The notes under the pieces were generated by a model that searched no databases, was not told where the DNA came from, and saw nothing but the letters and a program-made list of their open reading frames with translations. From Moheibacter sediminis (GTDB lineage Bacteria; Bacteroidota; Bacteroidia; Flavobacteriales; Weeksellaceae), in the NCBI RefSeq assembly GCF_900176425.1, contig NZ_FWXS01000001.1, positions 62,001-126,000 of the forward strand: a DNA stretch of 64,000 nucleotides, in the 5' to 3' direction. Positions 51,511 through 61,481 of this stretch are shown piece after piece. The number at the start of each line of letters is the position of its first letter. The first letter of the stretch is position 1. The position numbers and the translations under genes were made by a program.

Positions 51511-52869
51511 TTAGAAATCATGAAACCATTGATAAATATCGGTTCCATCGGGTATATTTAATTTTCTTCGGATGCGGTATTTTTTATTTCTGACGGTTTT
51601 TGCTTCGATATTTGTGTAAGCAGCAATATCTTTTGTAGGGATTTTCAACTTTAAAAGGGCACAAAATTCTATCTCGGACTGAACTATTTTTGGATTTAAT
51701 TCTAATAATTTTTTAGAGAATTCAGGAAAAGCCTCATCAAAATGAACCATGAAAGATTTGTCTTTATTCTTTAGAATTTCGACCAGTTTAGAATAGTCAT
51801 AATTCCAAATATTTGTTTCTGATTCTTTCGAAATAGTGTTTTTTCTTTTGAGAGATTTTCTCAGTAAAAAATAAAAAATTATCAATAATAAGATAACAAA
51901 AACCGAAAATGCAATGATAGCATTTTTCCCAAACATGGGTTTTTCATTTTCGTTGAGTGCGCGAAGCAGATATTTCTTTTGATTTTGGGAAATTAATATG
52001 GTGAGAGAATCATTTTTGGATTTATATTTCGTAAGATTTTCCTGATCATTTAGTTTTTCATAGGCATCAATTACGTTGGCATAAAGTAATTGAATGTTAT
52101 ACCAATCTTTATATCCTTTTATTTCTTCCGCTTTTTTAGCGTAATTAATTACATCCTGATACTTTTCTTCTTTTAAAGCAACCTTGCTTAGAACCATGTA
52201 ATTGTTGAAGATGTAATCACTTTTTGCATTTTTTGCCTTTAAAGATAATAACGCATAATGTTTTGCAGAATCAAGATTGTGCTTATAAAAAACTACAGCC
52301 AAGTTGGAATAACCCATATACAATTCCTTTGCATATTGGTTTTCATTTGATTTTTTTATGTATTTAATTCTCGTTTCGAAATCCGTATGATAATTTGATA
52401 GACATATATAGATGTTGGAACGAGTGAGCATTGTCAAAGAATCATCGGGAGGAGATTTTTCCAAAACTTTTAACGCATATTCCAATGCAGCCCGCCATTT
52501 TTTTGGTTGCGAATTATGGTAATAAATCTCAGATTGATAAACTTTGGCAGAAGCCTCATAAATAGGTTCGTTGTACAACTTGGCTTTTTGTTCCAGTTTT
52601 TTTGTCATTTCCATAAATTTTTCATAATCAGAAGCATTTCTGTAATATTTGCACTGAGTCATGATAGCGGTTAATTCCGCCTTATGCGCATTGATTTTCT
52701 TTGCATTTTTTATAAATAAAACTGCTTTTTCAAAAGCTTTTTTAGGATTTTCATTAAAATTATTATGATTTGCCTGAGTTTCTTTTAGTAGCTTTTTTTG
52801 CGGGTCATTTTCTTGAGCGATTGAAAATGTAGATGTCAGAAAGAATATAAATAAAATAAGTACCCTCAT
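51511..52869 (-). CDS. TPR / transmembrane / LuxR-type HTH regulator
   Basis: 452-aa one-component regulator with a signal peptide (about 1-18), TPR helices over about 30-300, a TM helix near 315-337 followed by RKSLKRK, and a LuxR-like HTH at about 390-452. The HTH reads VQSEIEFCALLKLKIPTKD, then IAAYTNIEAKTVRNKKYRIR. No receiver or kinase domain is present. The domain order matches the regulators at 25971 and 43096. The downstream gene on the same strand is a T9SS cargo with repeated elements in its promoter region, a likely target by position. Confidence 0.86.
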   Translation of the reverse strand: MRVLILFIFFLTSTFSIAQENDPQKKLLKETQANHNNFNENPKKAFEKAVLFIKNAKKINAHKAELTAIMTQCKYYRNASDYEKFMEMTKKLEQKAKLYNEPIYEASAKVYQSEIYYHNSQPKKWRAALEYALKVLEKSPPDDSLTMLTRSNIYICLSNYHTDFETRIKYIKKSNENQYAKELYMGYSNLAVVFYKHNLDSAKHYALLSLKAKNAKSDYIFNNYMVLSKVALKEEKYQDVINYAKKAEEIKGYKDWYNIQLLYANVIDAYEKLNDQENLTKYKSKNDSLTILISQNQKKYLLRALNENEKPMFGKNAIIAFSVFVILLLIIFYFLLRKSLKRKNTISKESETNIWNYDYSKLVEILKNKDKSFMVHFDEAFPEFSKKLLELNPKIVQSEIEFCALLKLKIPTKDIAAYTNIEAKTVRNKKYRIRRKLNIPDGTDIYQWFHDF

Positions 52870-52930
52870 AATTTCGATGAAAAGATAGGGAAATTTTGAG
52901 TTTTGACGGAATTAAGAATTTCTGAAAACA

Positions 52931-52962
52931 AAAAAATCCCGTTGGATTGCTCCAACAGGATT
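52931..52962 (-). terminator. Rho-independent terminator of clpB
   Basis: Stem AATCCTGTTGGA/TCCAACGGGATT (one mismatch) with a run of T on the minus strand, 24 nt after the clpB stop. Confidence 0.88.
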
Positions 52963-52986
52963 TCACAATGAAAAAACTTAACTTAA

Positions 52987-55596
52987 TTATTTAACATTGA
53001 ATATTAACTTACTTTCTCCTTCTTTTTCCGGGAAATAATCGATTAAAACGACACTGTTGTCATGAATATTTCCTTTCAGAATTTCTTTTGATAATTCATT
53101 CAAAACATCATGCTGAACGACCCTTTTCAACGGTCGTGCTCCAAATTGCGGATCATAACCTCTTTGCGAAATATAATCCAACGCTTCCTGAGTGATGTCC
53201 AAAGTAATATCACGTTTTGCCAATTTTTTTGCCAATTCGTCAATCTGGATTTTTACAATTCCTGAAATCTGACTATTGCTTAATGGTTTGAACAAAATAA
53301 TTTCATCAATTCGATTCAAAAATTCCGGACGGAAATTTCGTTTCAATTCTTCAAAAACTTCAGATTTCGTTTTGTCATAAACGTTCCAAACATTTTCAGA
53401 ATCCACATTTTCAAAATTTTCCAAAATGATATGTGAACCAAAATTCGAAGTCATGATGATGATGGTATTTTTGAAATTCACGACGCGCCCTTTGTTATCG
53501 GTCAATCTTCCGTCATCCAAAACCTGCAGCAAAATATTGAAAACATCCGGATGCGCCTTCTCTACTTCGTCCAAAAGCACGACCGAATAAGGTCTTCTGC
53601 GCACGGCTTCCGTCAATTGCCCGCCTTCATCATAACCCACGTATCCCGGAGGTGCACCAACCAAACGGCTTACCGAATGACGTTCTTGGTACTCGCTCAT
53701 GTCGATCCGGGTCATCGCATTTTCATCGTCAAAAAGAAATTCCGCCAAAGCTTTCGCCAATTCTGTTTTTCCAACTCCCGTCGGACCGAGGAACATAAAT
53801 GATCCAATCGGTTTTCCTTCATCGCTCAATCCGGCACGGCTTCTGCGGATCGCATCTGCAACTGCCTGAATCGGTTCATTTTGTCCGATGACTCTTTTAT
53901 GCAGTTCATCTTCTAAATGAAGCAATTTTTCGCGTTCGGTTTGCATCATTTTATTGACCGGAATTCCCGTCCATTTAGAAACAACTTCCGCAATATCTTC
54001 AGAATCAACCGCTTCTTTTACCATTTTATTGGTTTGATTGTCCGCCAACCTTTCTTCTAATTGGTGCAATTTTTCTTCTTCATTTTTCAAAGATTCATAA
54101 CGGATGCGCGCTACGGTTTCATAATCGCCGCTTCTTTCGGCTTGTTCCGCCTGAATTTTCAAATCATCAATTAATTTCTTGATTTCCTGAACGTCATCTG
54201 CTTTTGATTTTTCTTCTAACCATTTGGCATTTAGCTCAGTACGTTGTTCTTGTAAATTGGCTAATTCTTCTTTTAAAAGATTTAATTTCTTTTCGTCATT
54301 CTCCCTCTTTATCGCCTGAATTTCAATTTCCAATTGAATGATTTTACGGTCTAAATTGTCAATTTCTTCCGGTTTGGAATTCATTTCCATTCGCAATTTT
54401 GACGCAGCTTCGTCCATCAAATCAATCGCTTTGTCCGGTAAAAATCGATCTGAAATATAACGTGTTGAAAGCTGAACGGCAGCAATAATTGCTTCGTCTT
54501 TTATTCTGATTTTGTGGTGAACTTCATATTTTTCTTTGATTCCACGCAAGATAGAAATCGCAGATTCTTCATCCGGTTCCTCCACCAAAACCTGTTGGAA
54601 ACGACGTTCCAAAGCTTTGTCTTTTTCGAAATATTTCTGGTATTCGTTCAAAGTTGTGGCACCGATTGCCCGCAATTCCCCCCTTGCCAATGCAGGTTTC
54701 AGGATATTTGCAGCATCCATGGCGCCTTCGCCGCCGCCGCCAGCTCCGACCAATGTGTGAATTTCATCGATGAATAAAATGATGTTTCCGTCAGAGGAAG
54801 TTACCTCTTTGACAACGGCTTTCAGACGTTCTTCAAATTCACCTTTGTATTTTGCACCGGCAATCAATGCGCCCATATCGAGCGAAAAAACATATTTGTT
54901 AGCCAGATTTTCAGGAATATCTCCGCTGATAATTCTATGTGCAATTCCTTCAGCAATCGCAGTTTTACCCACGCCTGGTTCACCAATCAATATTGGATTG
55001 TTCTTGGTTCTTCTTGAAAGAATTTGCAAAACACGGCGGATTTCTTCATCACGTCCAATCACTGGATCAAGTTTTCCTTCGCGGGCCAGTTCGGTTAGGT
55101 TTTTGGCGTATTTATTTAATGAATTATATGTTTCTTCCGCATTTTCGGAAGTTACTTTTTGTCCTTTTCTCAATTCATTTATTGCTTGAAAACTTCCATC
55201 GTAAGTTGTTCCTTGGTCTTTTAATAATTGAGCAACATTGGAATTATTTTTCAAAATTCCTAAAAGCAAATGTTCCAGACTGATGTATTCGTCTTTCATC
55301 TTTTTCGCTTCCTCCATAGCGGAAATGAGAATTTTGTTGGCATCGTTGGAAAGATGATTTCCGGATCCGCCCTGAACTCTTGGAAAACGTGAAATTATGT
55401 CAGTTAATTCATTTTTAATATGCTCTACATTTCCACTTTGCTTCTCAATGATAAAGTCCAAAACGTCTTGTTCGGTTTCCATCATTCCTTTCAAAATATG
55501 TGCAGGTTCGATGGCCTGATTTCCGTTGCCCAAAGCAATTTGCTGTGCTTTTTGAATGGCATCTCTTGATTTGATAGTATATTGATTAAAATCCAT
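52987..55596 (-). CDS. clpB: Chaperone ClpB (protein disaggregase)
   Basis: 869-aa Hsp100 ATPase that resolubilises aggregated proteins with DnaK. N-terminal Clp_N repeats (about 1-145), first AAA+ domain with GEPGVGKT and Walker B ILFIDEIH, a coiled-coil middle domain (about 405-530), second AAA+ domain with GPTGVGKT and VVLLDEVEKAHPDVF. The C-terminal D2 small domain contains GARPLKRV. Complete, normal length. A TAATTTTG -7 match (55625-55632, minus strand) lies 28 nt before the ATG. No CIRCE-type inverted repeat was seen. Confidence 0.97.
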   Translation of the reverse strand: MDFNQYTIKSRDAIQKAQQIALGNGNQAIEPAHILKGMMETEQDVLDFIIEKQSGNVEHIKNELTDIISRFPRVQGGSGNHLSNDANKILISAMEEAKKMKDEYISLEHLLLGILKNNSNVAQLLKDQGTTYDGSFQAINELRKGQKVTSENAEETYNSLNKYAKNLTELAREGKLDPVIGRDEEIRRVLQILSRRTKNNPILIGEPGVGKTAIAEGIAHRIISGDIPENLANKYVFSLDMGALIAGAKYKGEFEERLKAVVKEVTSSDGNIILFIDEIHTLVGAGGGGEGAMDAANILKPALARGELRAIGATTLNEYQKYFEKDKALERRFQQVLVEEPDEESAISILRGIKEKYEVHHKIRIKDEAIIAAVQLSTRYISDRFLPDKAIDLMDEAASKLRMEMNSKPEEIDNLDRKIIQLEIEIQAIKRENDEKKLNLLKEELANLQEQRTELNAKWLEEKSKADDVQEIKKLIDDLKIQAEQAERSGDYETVARIRYESLKNEEEKLHQLEERLADNQTNKMVKEAVDSEDIAEVVSKWTGIPVNKMMQTEREKLLHLEDELHKRVIGQNEPIQAVADAIRRSRAGLSDEGKPIGSFMFLGPTGVGKTELAKALAEFLFDDENAMTRIDMSEYQERHSVSRLVGAPPGYVGYDEGGQLTEAVRRRPYSVVLLDEVEKAHPDVFNILLQVLDDGRLTDNKGRVVNFKNTIIIMTSNFGSHIILENFENVDSENVWNVYDKTKSEVFEELKRNFRPEFLNRIDEIILFKPLSNSQISGIVKIQIDELAKKLAKRDITLDITQEALDYISQRGYDPQFGARPLKRVVQHDVLNELSKEILKGNIHDNSVVLIDYFPEKEGESKLIFNVK

Positions 55597-55624
55597 TTTT
55601 TAAGTTTAATTTCTTATTCAATAT

Positions 55625-55632
55625 CAAAATTA
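55625..55632 (-). promoter_or_regulatory. Probable clpB -7 element (TAATTTTG)
   Basis: Exact TAnnTTTG match on the minus strand, 28 nt before the clpB ATG. Confidence 0.45.
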
Positions 55633-55673
55633 AAACCAATCAGAATTTATGCCATTTTGACAGAAATTTGACT

Positions 55674-57470
55674 TTACAAATTCTTCAACTCCTCCTGTTC
55701 ACTGATTCCACCAGAAATATTGATCGCTGTCTGAATTAGTGCTAAATGTGAATATGCTTGTGGGAAATTTCCCAGCAAACGCTTCGTTTCAAAGTCAATA
55801 TCTTCACTAAAAAGTCCTAAATGATTGCTGTAAGATAGGATTTGGTCGAAATACTGAATCGCTTTTTTCTTTTCTCCGATTTTGTACAAGCTATTGATGA
55901 ACCAAAAACTGCAAATGGTAAAAGACGAGCTCGGCAATCCGAAATCATCGCGGTTCTTGTACCTATACATCAAACCATCTCGCAAAAGCTCTTTTTCTAT
56001 TGCCTGTACCGTGGAAATATATCTCGGGTCACTGGCTTTGATGAAATCATATTCTTCCATCAATAAAATAGAAGCATCCAAATCAGGTGAGCCGTAAGAT
56101 TGTGTATAGGCTTCCACATCCGGATTCCAGGCATTTTCATAAATATCATTGTAAATATTATCGCGCAATTCAGTCCATTGTTCCATCATTGAAGTTTTAT
56201 GAATGAGCTCCGCAATTTTGATGGCGCGGTCAACCGCAACCCAGCAAAGCAATTTCGAAAACGTAAAGTGTCTGTCTTCCGCACGGTGCTCCCAGATTCC
56301 TTTGTCGGGTTTCATCCAGTTTTCTTCGACCACATGTACGCTCTGACTTACAATCATCCAAAGTTCTTCGCTGTGTTCCAGTGAATTTTTAAAATAAAGA
56401 AATTGTTTGTAAATGATTTCTATTAAAATTCCGAAAATGTCATTCTGTTTTTGAATGTAAGCCGCATTTCCAACTCGTACAGGTGTTGAATTTTCATAAC
56501 CTGAAAGATGTTCCAGTGTATTTTCAGTCAAAATGGTTTCGCTGTTGATTCCGTACATAATTTGCATTTTATCGCCTTTGTTGGCAACTGTGCTTGTTAT
56601 GAAATTCATAAATCTCTGCGCCGAATCGACGTGTCCCAATTCAAACAAAACCTTCAATGCCATTGAAGCATCACGAATCCAACAGAACCGGTAATCCCAA
56701 TTTCTTACTTCGCCGATTGTTTCCGGAAGTGAAGTTGTTGCTGCAGCCAGAACCGCTCCCGATTTTTCATAAGTGAGCAATTTTAAAACCAATGCACTTC
56801 TGCGGATTTCTTTGTTATAAAGTTTATAATTGGTTGTTTTTTCTGACCAGTTGAGCCAATAAGCATAAGTTCTTTGGTATTGCAGAAATGCCCTTTCTAT
56901 GCTTTGGTCAAGGATTTTTTCATAATAACTCATCAATAAATATGAATCTTCCGTAAGTGTAATTTCTTCCTCATTTAAAATCGAATCATAATCAAAATTG
57001 GAATACATATAAACCGAGTCGTACATTCCTTCCAAAGTGTGGCTTTTTATATAACCATCTTTGATTCGGCTGATGGTTTCTTCCTTCGCATAACCAATTT
57101 TAGGATTGTATTTAACTTTGAATTTCGGAATTCCTTTCAACGGGACTAAATAACGTATGATAACCAGCGGCGTATTCAATTTTCCATTATCATCATAATA
57201 TCGAGGCATAAAATCACGCACTTCAAAAGCCGCATCGAAACTTTCAAAATGCGTGACAAGGATATTTGTTTTGGGTAAATATTTCTGCGAAATTTTATAA
57301 GAATCATCAACTTCAAAACCGAAACTTCCGCCTTTTTCTTCATCAAGCAATTTTGCAAAAATCGAAGGAGAATCAAACTTAGGCAAACAGCACCAATCTA
57401 TGGAACCATTTTTGGAGATTAAAGCAGCAGTTAAACAATTACCGATGATACCATAATTCAAATTATCCAT
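55674..57470 (-). CDS. Glycoside hydrolase family 15 protein (glucoamylase/trehalase-like)
   Basis: 598-aa cytoplasmic enzyme without a signal peptide. The N-terminal beta-sandwich starts YGIIGNCLTAALISKNGSID. The (alpha/alpha)6 barrel carries the family motif RNWDYRFCWIRDAS near 254-267, and ends with SSSFTICSFWFINSLY. GH15 includes glucan 1,4-alpha-glucosidases and prokaryotic trehalases. The divergent neighbour is a trehalose-6-phosphate synthase/phosphatase, so a trehalose or storage-glucan role is likely, but the substrate cannot be settled from sequence alone. Confidence 0.88.
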   Translation of the reverse strand: MDNLNYGIIGNCLTAALISKNGSIDWCCLPKFDSPSIFAKLLDEEKGGSFGFEVDDSYKISQKYLPKTNILVTHFESFDAAFEVRDFMPRYYDDNGKLNTPLVIIRYLVPLKGIPKFKVKYNPKIGYAKEETISRIKDGYIKSHTLEGMYDSVYMYSNFDYDSILNEEEITLTEDSYLLMSYYEKILDQSIERAFLQYQRTYAYWLNWSEKTTNYKLYNKEIRRSALVLKLLTYEKSGAVLAAATTSLPETIGEVRNWDYRFCWIRDASMALKVLFELGHVDSAQRFMNFITSTVANKGDKMQIMYGINSETILTENTLEHLSGYENSTPVRVGNAAYIQKQNDIFGILIEIIYKQFLYFKNSLEHSEELWMIVSQSVHVVEENWMKPDKGIWEHRAEDRHFTFSKLLCWVAVDRAIKIAELIHKTSMMEQWTELRDNIYNDIYENAWNPDVEAYTQSYGSPDLDASILLMEEYDFIKASDPRYISTVQAIEKELLRDGLMYRYKNRDDFGLPSSSFTICSFWFINSLYKIGEKKKAIQYFDQILSYSNHLGLFSEDIDFETKRLLGNFPQAYSHLALIQTAINISGGISEQEELKNL

Positions 57471-57548
57471 TTTAATTTTTTAAAGCTTTTAACCAATTAT
57501 TGAACCGTAATTTAAAAAATTTAATTCACTGCGTAAAAGATTTAAACA

Positions 57549-59747
57549 ATGAAAAACAAAACCATTATCGTCTCTAACCGGCTACCTTTGAATGTATCAG
57601 TGGAACAGGGAGATGTTAAAGTTTTTCCAAGTGTAGGCGGGCTTGCGACGGGAATGAAGTCAATTCACCAAAACTCGGAAAGTTTGTGGATTGGATGGGC
57701 AGGTGTCGCTTCGGATGAAATCGATGAAATCACCGCTGAAAAAATTAAAAAATTATCCATCAAAGAAAAGTGCGTTCCCGTTCCGTTGACGCACCAGGAA
57801 TTGGAGGAATATTACTTCGGATTCAGCAACCGTGTTTTGTGGCCGCTTTTTCATTATTTTATGGAATATGCGGATTATGACGAAACCCATTGGGAAGCCT
57901 ACAAAAAAGTAAATGAAAAATTTGCGGAAATTATTCTTGAAAATTTAAACGAAGGTGATAAAATCTGGGTTCACGATTACCAATTGCTTTTGCTTCCACA
58001 AATGATTAAAGACAAAAGACCGGACATTTCAGTCGGATTTTTTCAGCATATTCCTTTTCCTTCATATGAAATTTTCCGAACGGTTCCATGGCGCGAAGAA
58101 ATCTTGAAAGGAATGCTGGGAGCAGATTTACTTGGATTTCATACGTATGATTACGAGCGTCATTTCATCAGTTCGGTTAGCCGGATTTTGAGATACGAAA
58201 CCAATATTAATTCCATCCACGTGGGAAGCCGCACCGTAAAAGTAGATTCGTTTCCAATGAGCATCGATTATGAAAAATTCCATAATGCGGCGATTGAACA
58301 TCAATTGAAAAATGAAAAAACTTCGCTTCAAATTAGAATAGACCAATACAAAGAACTGGTTCCGGATTCGAAATTAATTCTTTCAATTGACCGTTTGGAT
58401 TACACAAAAGGAATTGCCCAAAGACTAAAAGCGCTTGAATATTTTTTAGACAAATATCCTCAGTTCACAGAAAAAGTAAGGCTCATTATGCTGGCGGTTC
58501 CTTCTCGTGAAGAAGTGCCTCAATATCAACATTTAAAAAAAGAAATAGATGAATTGGTCGGAAGAATTAATGGTAAATTTTCTACGCCCACCTGGACACC
58601 CGTTTGGTACTTTTACCGCTCGCTTCCATTTGAAGAATTGATTGAATTATATACTTCTTCTGACGTTGCTTTTTTAACGCCCATTCGTGACGGAATGAAT
58701 TTAGTGGCGAAAGAATACATCGCTTCCCGGACTGACCAAACCGGAGTTTTGATTTTAAGTGAAATGGCGGGCGTTGCACATGAGATGAACGATGCCTTGC
58801 TCATTAATCCAAATGACGACAAACAAATGTCAGAAGCACTGAAGCAAGCTTTGGAAATGCCTTTGGAAGAACAAATCTCCCGAAATAAAATCATCCAAAA
58901 AAGAATCAAAAGGTACAATGTGGACAAATGGGCGGAAGATTTTATGGAAGCATTGGATGCGGCGAGTCAGTTGAAAGAAGAAAATTTAACCCGATTTTTA
59001 GGTGCAAATAACCTTGAAAAAATCATTGAAAAATTCAATCAATCTGAAACCAAAATATTTTTTCTCGATTATGACGGAACGCTCACAGGTTTTCATGCAA
59101 ATCCCGAAAAAGCATTGCCAGACGAGGGAATTTATCATATTTTAAATGAATTGATTCAAAAAAATGTGAAAGTTGTCATCATAAGCGGGCGTGGAAGATT
59201 TTTTTTGGAAGAACAATTTGGACATCTTCCGGTCGATTTGGTGGCGGAACATGGTGTTTGGATCCGAAGAAAAAATCCGGAATGGAGAATGAGCCAAAAT
59301 CTGGATACACATTGGATGGAATCCATCCGTCCCATCATTGAAAATTTTGTGGACAGAACGCCTGGTTCATTTCTGGAAGAAAAAGAATTTTCACTTGTCT
59401 GGCATTACAGAAAAGTCGCACCGGGACTGAGTGAAAAAAGAGCAAATGAGCTCAATAATGTTTTGACCGGGCTGTTGGCAAATAGCAATATCGGCGTGAT
59501 GCCTGGAAACAAAGTTTTGGAAGTTAAAAATGCAATTGTAAATAAAGGCAGCGCAGCAAACAGCTTTCTTAGCAAACCTTACGATTTCATTTTTGGGATG
59601 GGAGATGACTGGACGGATGAATATATTTTCCGTGAACTGCCCGAAAGCGCCATTACGGTAAAAGTCGGAACCGAAGAAACTGCAGCCAAATATTACATCG
59701 AAAATCAGGAAAAAGTAAAAGATTTATTGAGAAAATTTATTCTTTAG
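57549..59747 (+). CDS. Bifunctional trehalose-6-phosphate synthase/phosphatase
   Basis: 732-aa fusion of OtsA-like and OtsB-like enzymes. The GT20 synthase part (about 1-465) has IWVHDYQLLLLPQM, FFQHIPFPSYEIFR and SIDRLDYTKGI. The HAD phosphatase part (about 485-732) has the nucleophile motif DYDGTLTGF near 507, ISGRGRFFLEEQFG, and GMGDDWTDEYIF as the metal-binding end motif. Together they make trehalose from a nucleotide-glucose and glucose-6-phosphate. Divergent from GH15 by 78 bp and followed by pgi 81 bp downstream, placing hexose-phosphate enzymes together. Confidence 0.95.
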   Translation: MKNKTIIVSNRLPLNVSVEQGDVKVFPSVGGLATGMKSIHQNSESLWIGWAGVASDEIDEITAEKIKKLSIKEKCVPVPLTHQELEEYYFGFSNRVLWPLFHYFMEYADYDETHWEAYKKVNEKFAEIILENLNEGDKIWVHDYQLLLLPQMIKDKRPDISVGFFQHIPFPSYEIFRTVPWREEILKGMLGADLLGFHTYDYERHFISSVSRILRYETNINSIHVGSRTVKVDSFPMSIDYEKFHNAAIEHQLKNEKTSLQIRIDQYKELVPDSKLILSIDRLDYTKGIAQRLKALEYFLDKYPQFTEKVRLIMLAVPSREEVPQYQHLKKEIDELVGRINGKFSTPTWTPVWYFYRSLPFEELIELYTSSDVAFLTPIRDGMNLVAKEYIASRTDQTGVLILSEMAGVAHEMNDALLINPNDDKQMSEALKQALEMPLEEQISRNKIIQKRIKRYNVDKWAEDFMEALDAASQLKEENLTRFLGANNLEKIIEKFNQSETKIFFLDYDGTLTGFHANPEKALPDEGIYHILNELIQKNVKVVIISGRGRFFLEEQFGHLPVDLVAEHGVWIRRKNPEWRMSQNLDTHWMESIRPIIENFVDRTPGSFLEEKEFSLVWHYRKVAPGLSEKRANELNNVLTGLLANSNIGVMPGNKVLEVKNAIVNKGSAANSFLSKPYDFIFGMGDDWTDEYIFRELPESAITVKVGTEETAAKYYIENQEKVKDLLRKFIL

Positions 59748-59799
59748 AAATTTAAGTAATATTTCACATCTGTAAGGATTCGCAAAAGCTTAAATGCAT

Positions 59800-59807
59800 T
59801 ATTTTTG
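59800..59807 (+). promoter_or_regulatory. Probable pgi -7 element (TATTTTTG)
   Basis: Exact TAnnTTTG match, 21 nt before the pgi ATG. It overlaps an in-frame upstream TTG, which argues against that TTG as the start. Confidence 0.5.
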
Positions 59808-59828
59808 TTAATTAATCTTAGAAAGAAC

Positions 59829-61481
59829 ATGTCTTTACACAAAATAAATCCTACCGAAACGGCTGCCTGGAAAAAACTAAATTCTCATTTTGAAGAAATT
59901 AAAAATCAAAAATTGAGAGATTTATTCCAAAATGACAAAAACCGTTTCGATAATTTTCACCTGAAATTTCAAGAATTTTTATTTGATTATTCTAAGAACA
60001 GGATCGATTCTGAAACCATAAATTTATTGGTGGAATTGGCCAATGAATGTGAGCTGAAAGACGCAATTGAAAAACAATTTTCAGGCGGGATAATCAATGA
60101 AACCGAAGGCCGCGCAGTTTTGCATACAGCACTGAGAAACCGCGACAACCGTCCGGTTTATGTAGATGGAAAAGATGTGATGACTGAAGTAAATGTCGTT
60201 TTGGAACAGATGAAATCTTTTTCGGACAAAGTCATTTCAGGCGAATGGAAAGGATTTTCAGGAAAAGAAATTACAGATATCGTCAACATCGGAATCGGCG
60301 GTTCAGATTTGGGACCTGTAATGGTTATAGAAGCATTAAAAAAATACAAAACAAGGCTTAGCCTCCACTTTGTGTCGAATGTGGATGGAACACACATTGC
60401 AGAGACTTTGAAAGAATTAAATCCTGAAACCACACTTTTCATCATAGCTTCTAAAACCTTTACTACACAGGAAACTATGACCAATGCGTTGACTGCAAGA
60501 GATTGGTTTTTGAATTCTGAAGCAAATGAAAATGATGTTGCCAAACATTTTGTGGCGCTTTCTACCAATAAAACAGAAGTTGAAAAATTCGGAATTGATT
60601 CAGCCAATATGTTCCAATTTTGGGATTGGGTTGGAGGACGATATTCACTTTGGAGCGCAATCGGATTGAGCATTTGCTTGGGAGTTGGATTTGAAAATTT
60701 TGTGGAATTATTGGAAGGCGCATTTGCAATGGACAACCATTTCAGAAATGAAGATTTCAATGAAAATATTCCGGTAATTTTAGCACTTTTAGGCATTTGG
60801 TATAATAACTTTTTCAATGCTGAGAGCGTTGCGATTTTGCCTTACGAACAATATTTATCAAGATTTGCGGCTTATTTTCAGCAAGGTGATATGGAAAGCA
60901 ATGGAAAATACATTGACCGTAACGGAAAATCTGTTGACTATCAAACCGGTGCGATTATTTGGGGTGAACCCGGAACAAACGGGCAACATGCTTTCTATCA
61001 ATTGATTCACCAAGGAACGAAATTGATTCCTTGTGATTTTATGGCTGCGGCAAATTCATTGAACCCGATTGGCGATCATCATGCTAAATTGATGTCAAAT
61101 TTCTTTGCGCAAACAGAAGCTTTGGCTTTTGGAAAAACGGAAGAAGAGGTAATTTCTGAATTGAAAAGCCAAGGAAAATCGACTCCTGAAATTGAATTTT
61201 TGAAACCATATAAAGTTTTTGAAGGAAATAAACCGACCAATTCTTTTTTGTATAATGAACTAAGTCCAAAAACTCTGGGAAGTTTGATTGCGATGTATGA
61301 GCAGAAAATCTTCGTTCAGGGTGTGATTTGGAATATTTTCAGTTTTGACCAATGGGGCGTGGAATTAGGGAAACAATTGGCAAATAAAATCCTTCCGGAA
61401 TTGAATTCCGATGCAGAAATTACTTCGCATGATTCATCTACAAATGGTTTGATCAACGCTTACAAACAAATGAGAAAATAA
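59829..61481 (+). CDS. pgi: Glucose-6-phosphate isomerase
   Basis: 550-aa enzyme interconverting glucose-6-phosphate and fructose-6-phosphate. Family motifs: [45 protein letters not shown] and [11 protein letters not shown]. Start ATG at 59829 ([14 protein letters not shown]) rather than the in-frame TTG at 59805. Its stop overlaps the ATG of the next gene by one base (TAATG at 61479-61483). Confidence 0.96.
   Translation: MSLHKINPTETAAWKKLNSHFEEIKNQKLRDLFQNDKNRFDNFHLKFQEFLFDYSKNRIDSETINLLVELANECELKDAIEKQFSGGIINETEGRAVLHTALRNRDNRPVYVDGKDVMTEVNVVLEQMKSFSDKVISGEWKGFSGKEITDIVNIGIGGSDLGPVMVIEALKKYKTRLSLHFVSNVDGTHIAETLKELNPETTLFIIASKTFTTQETMTNALTARDWFLNSEANENDVAKHFVALSTNKTEVEKFGIDSANMFQFWDWVGGRYSLWSAIGLSICLGVGFENFVELLEGAFAMDNHFRNEDFNENIPVILALLGIWYNNFFNAESVAILPYEQYLSRFAAYFQQGDMESNGKYIDRNGKSVDYQTGAIIWGEPGTNGQHAFYQLIHQGTKLIPCDFMAAANSLNPIGDHHAKLMSNFFAQTEALAFGKTEEEVISELKSQGKSTPEIEFLKPYKVFEGNKPTNSFLYNELSPKTLGSLIAMYEQKIFVQGVIWNIFSFDQWGVELGKQLANKILPELNSDAEITSHDSSTNGLINAYKQMRK

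Noticed and set aside
59805-59828. In-frame TTG start for pgi eight codons upstream
   Set aside because: The TTG overlaps the probable -7 element and would extend the protein beyond the usual family N-terminus.
60158-60817. Long (219-codon) antisense ORF inside pgi
   Set aside because: pgi carries all family motifs on the plus strand. The antisense frame has no recognisable domain and arises from codon bias.
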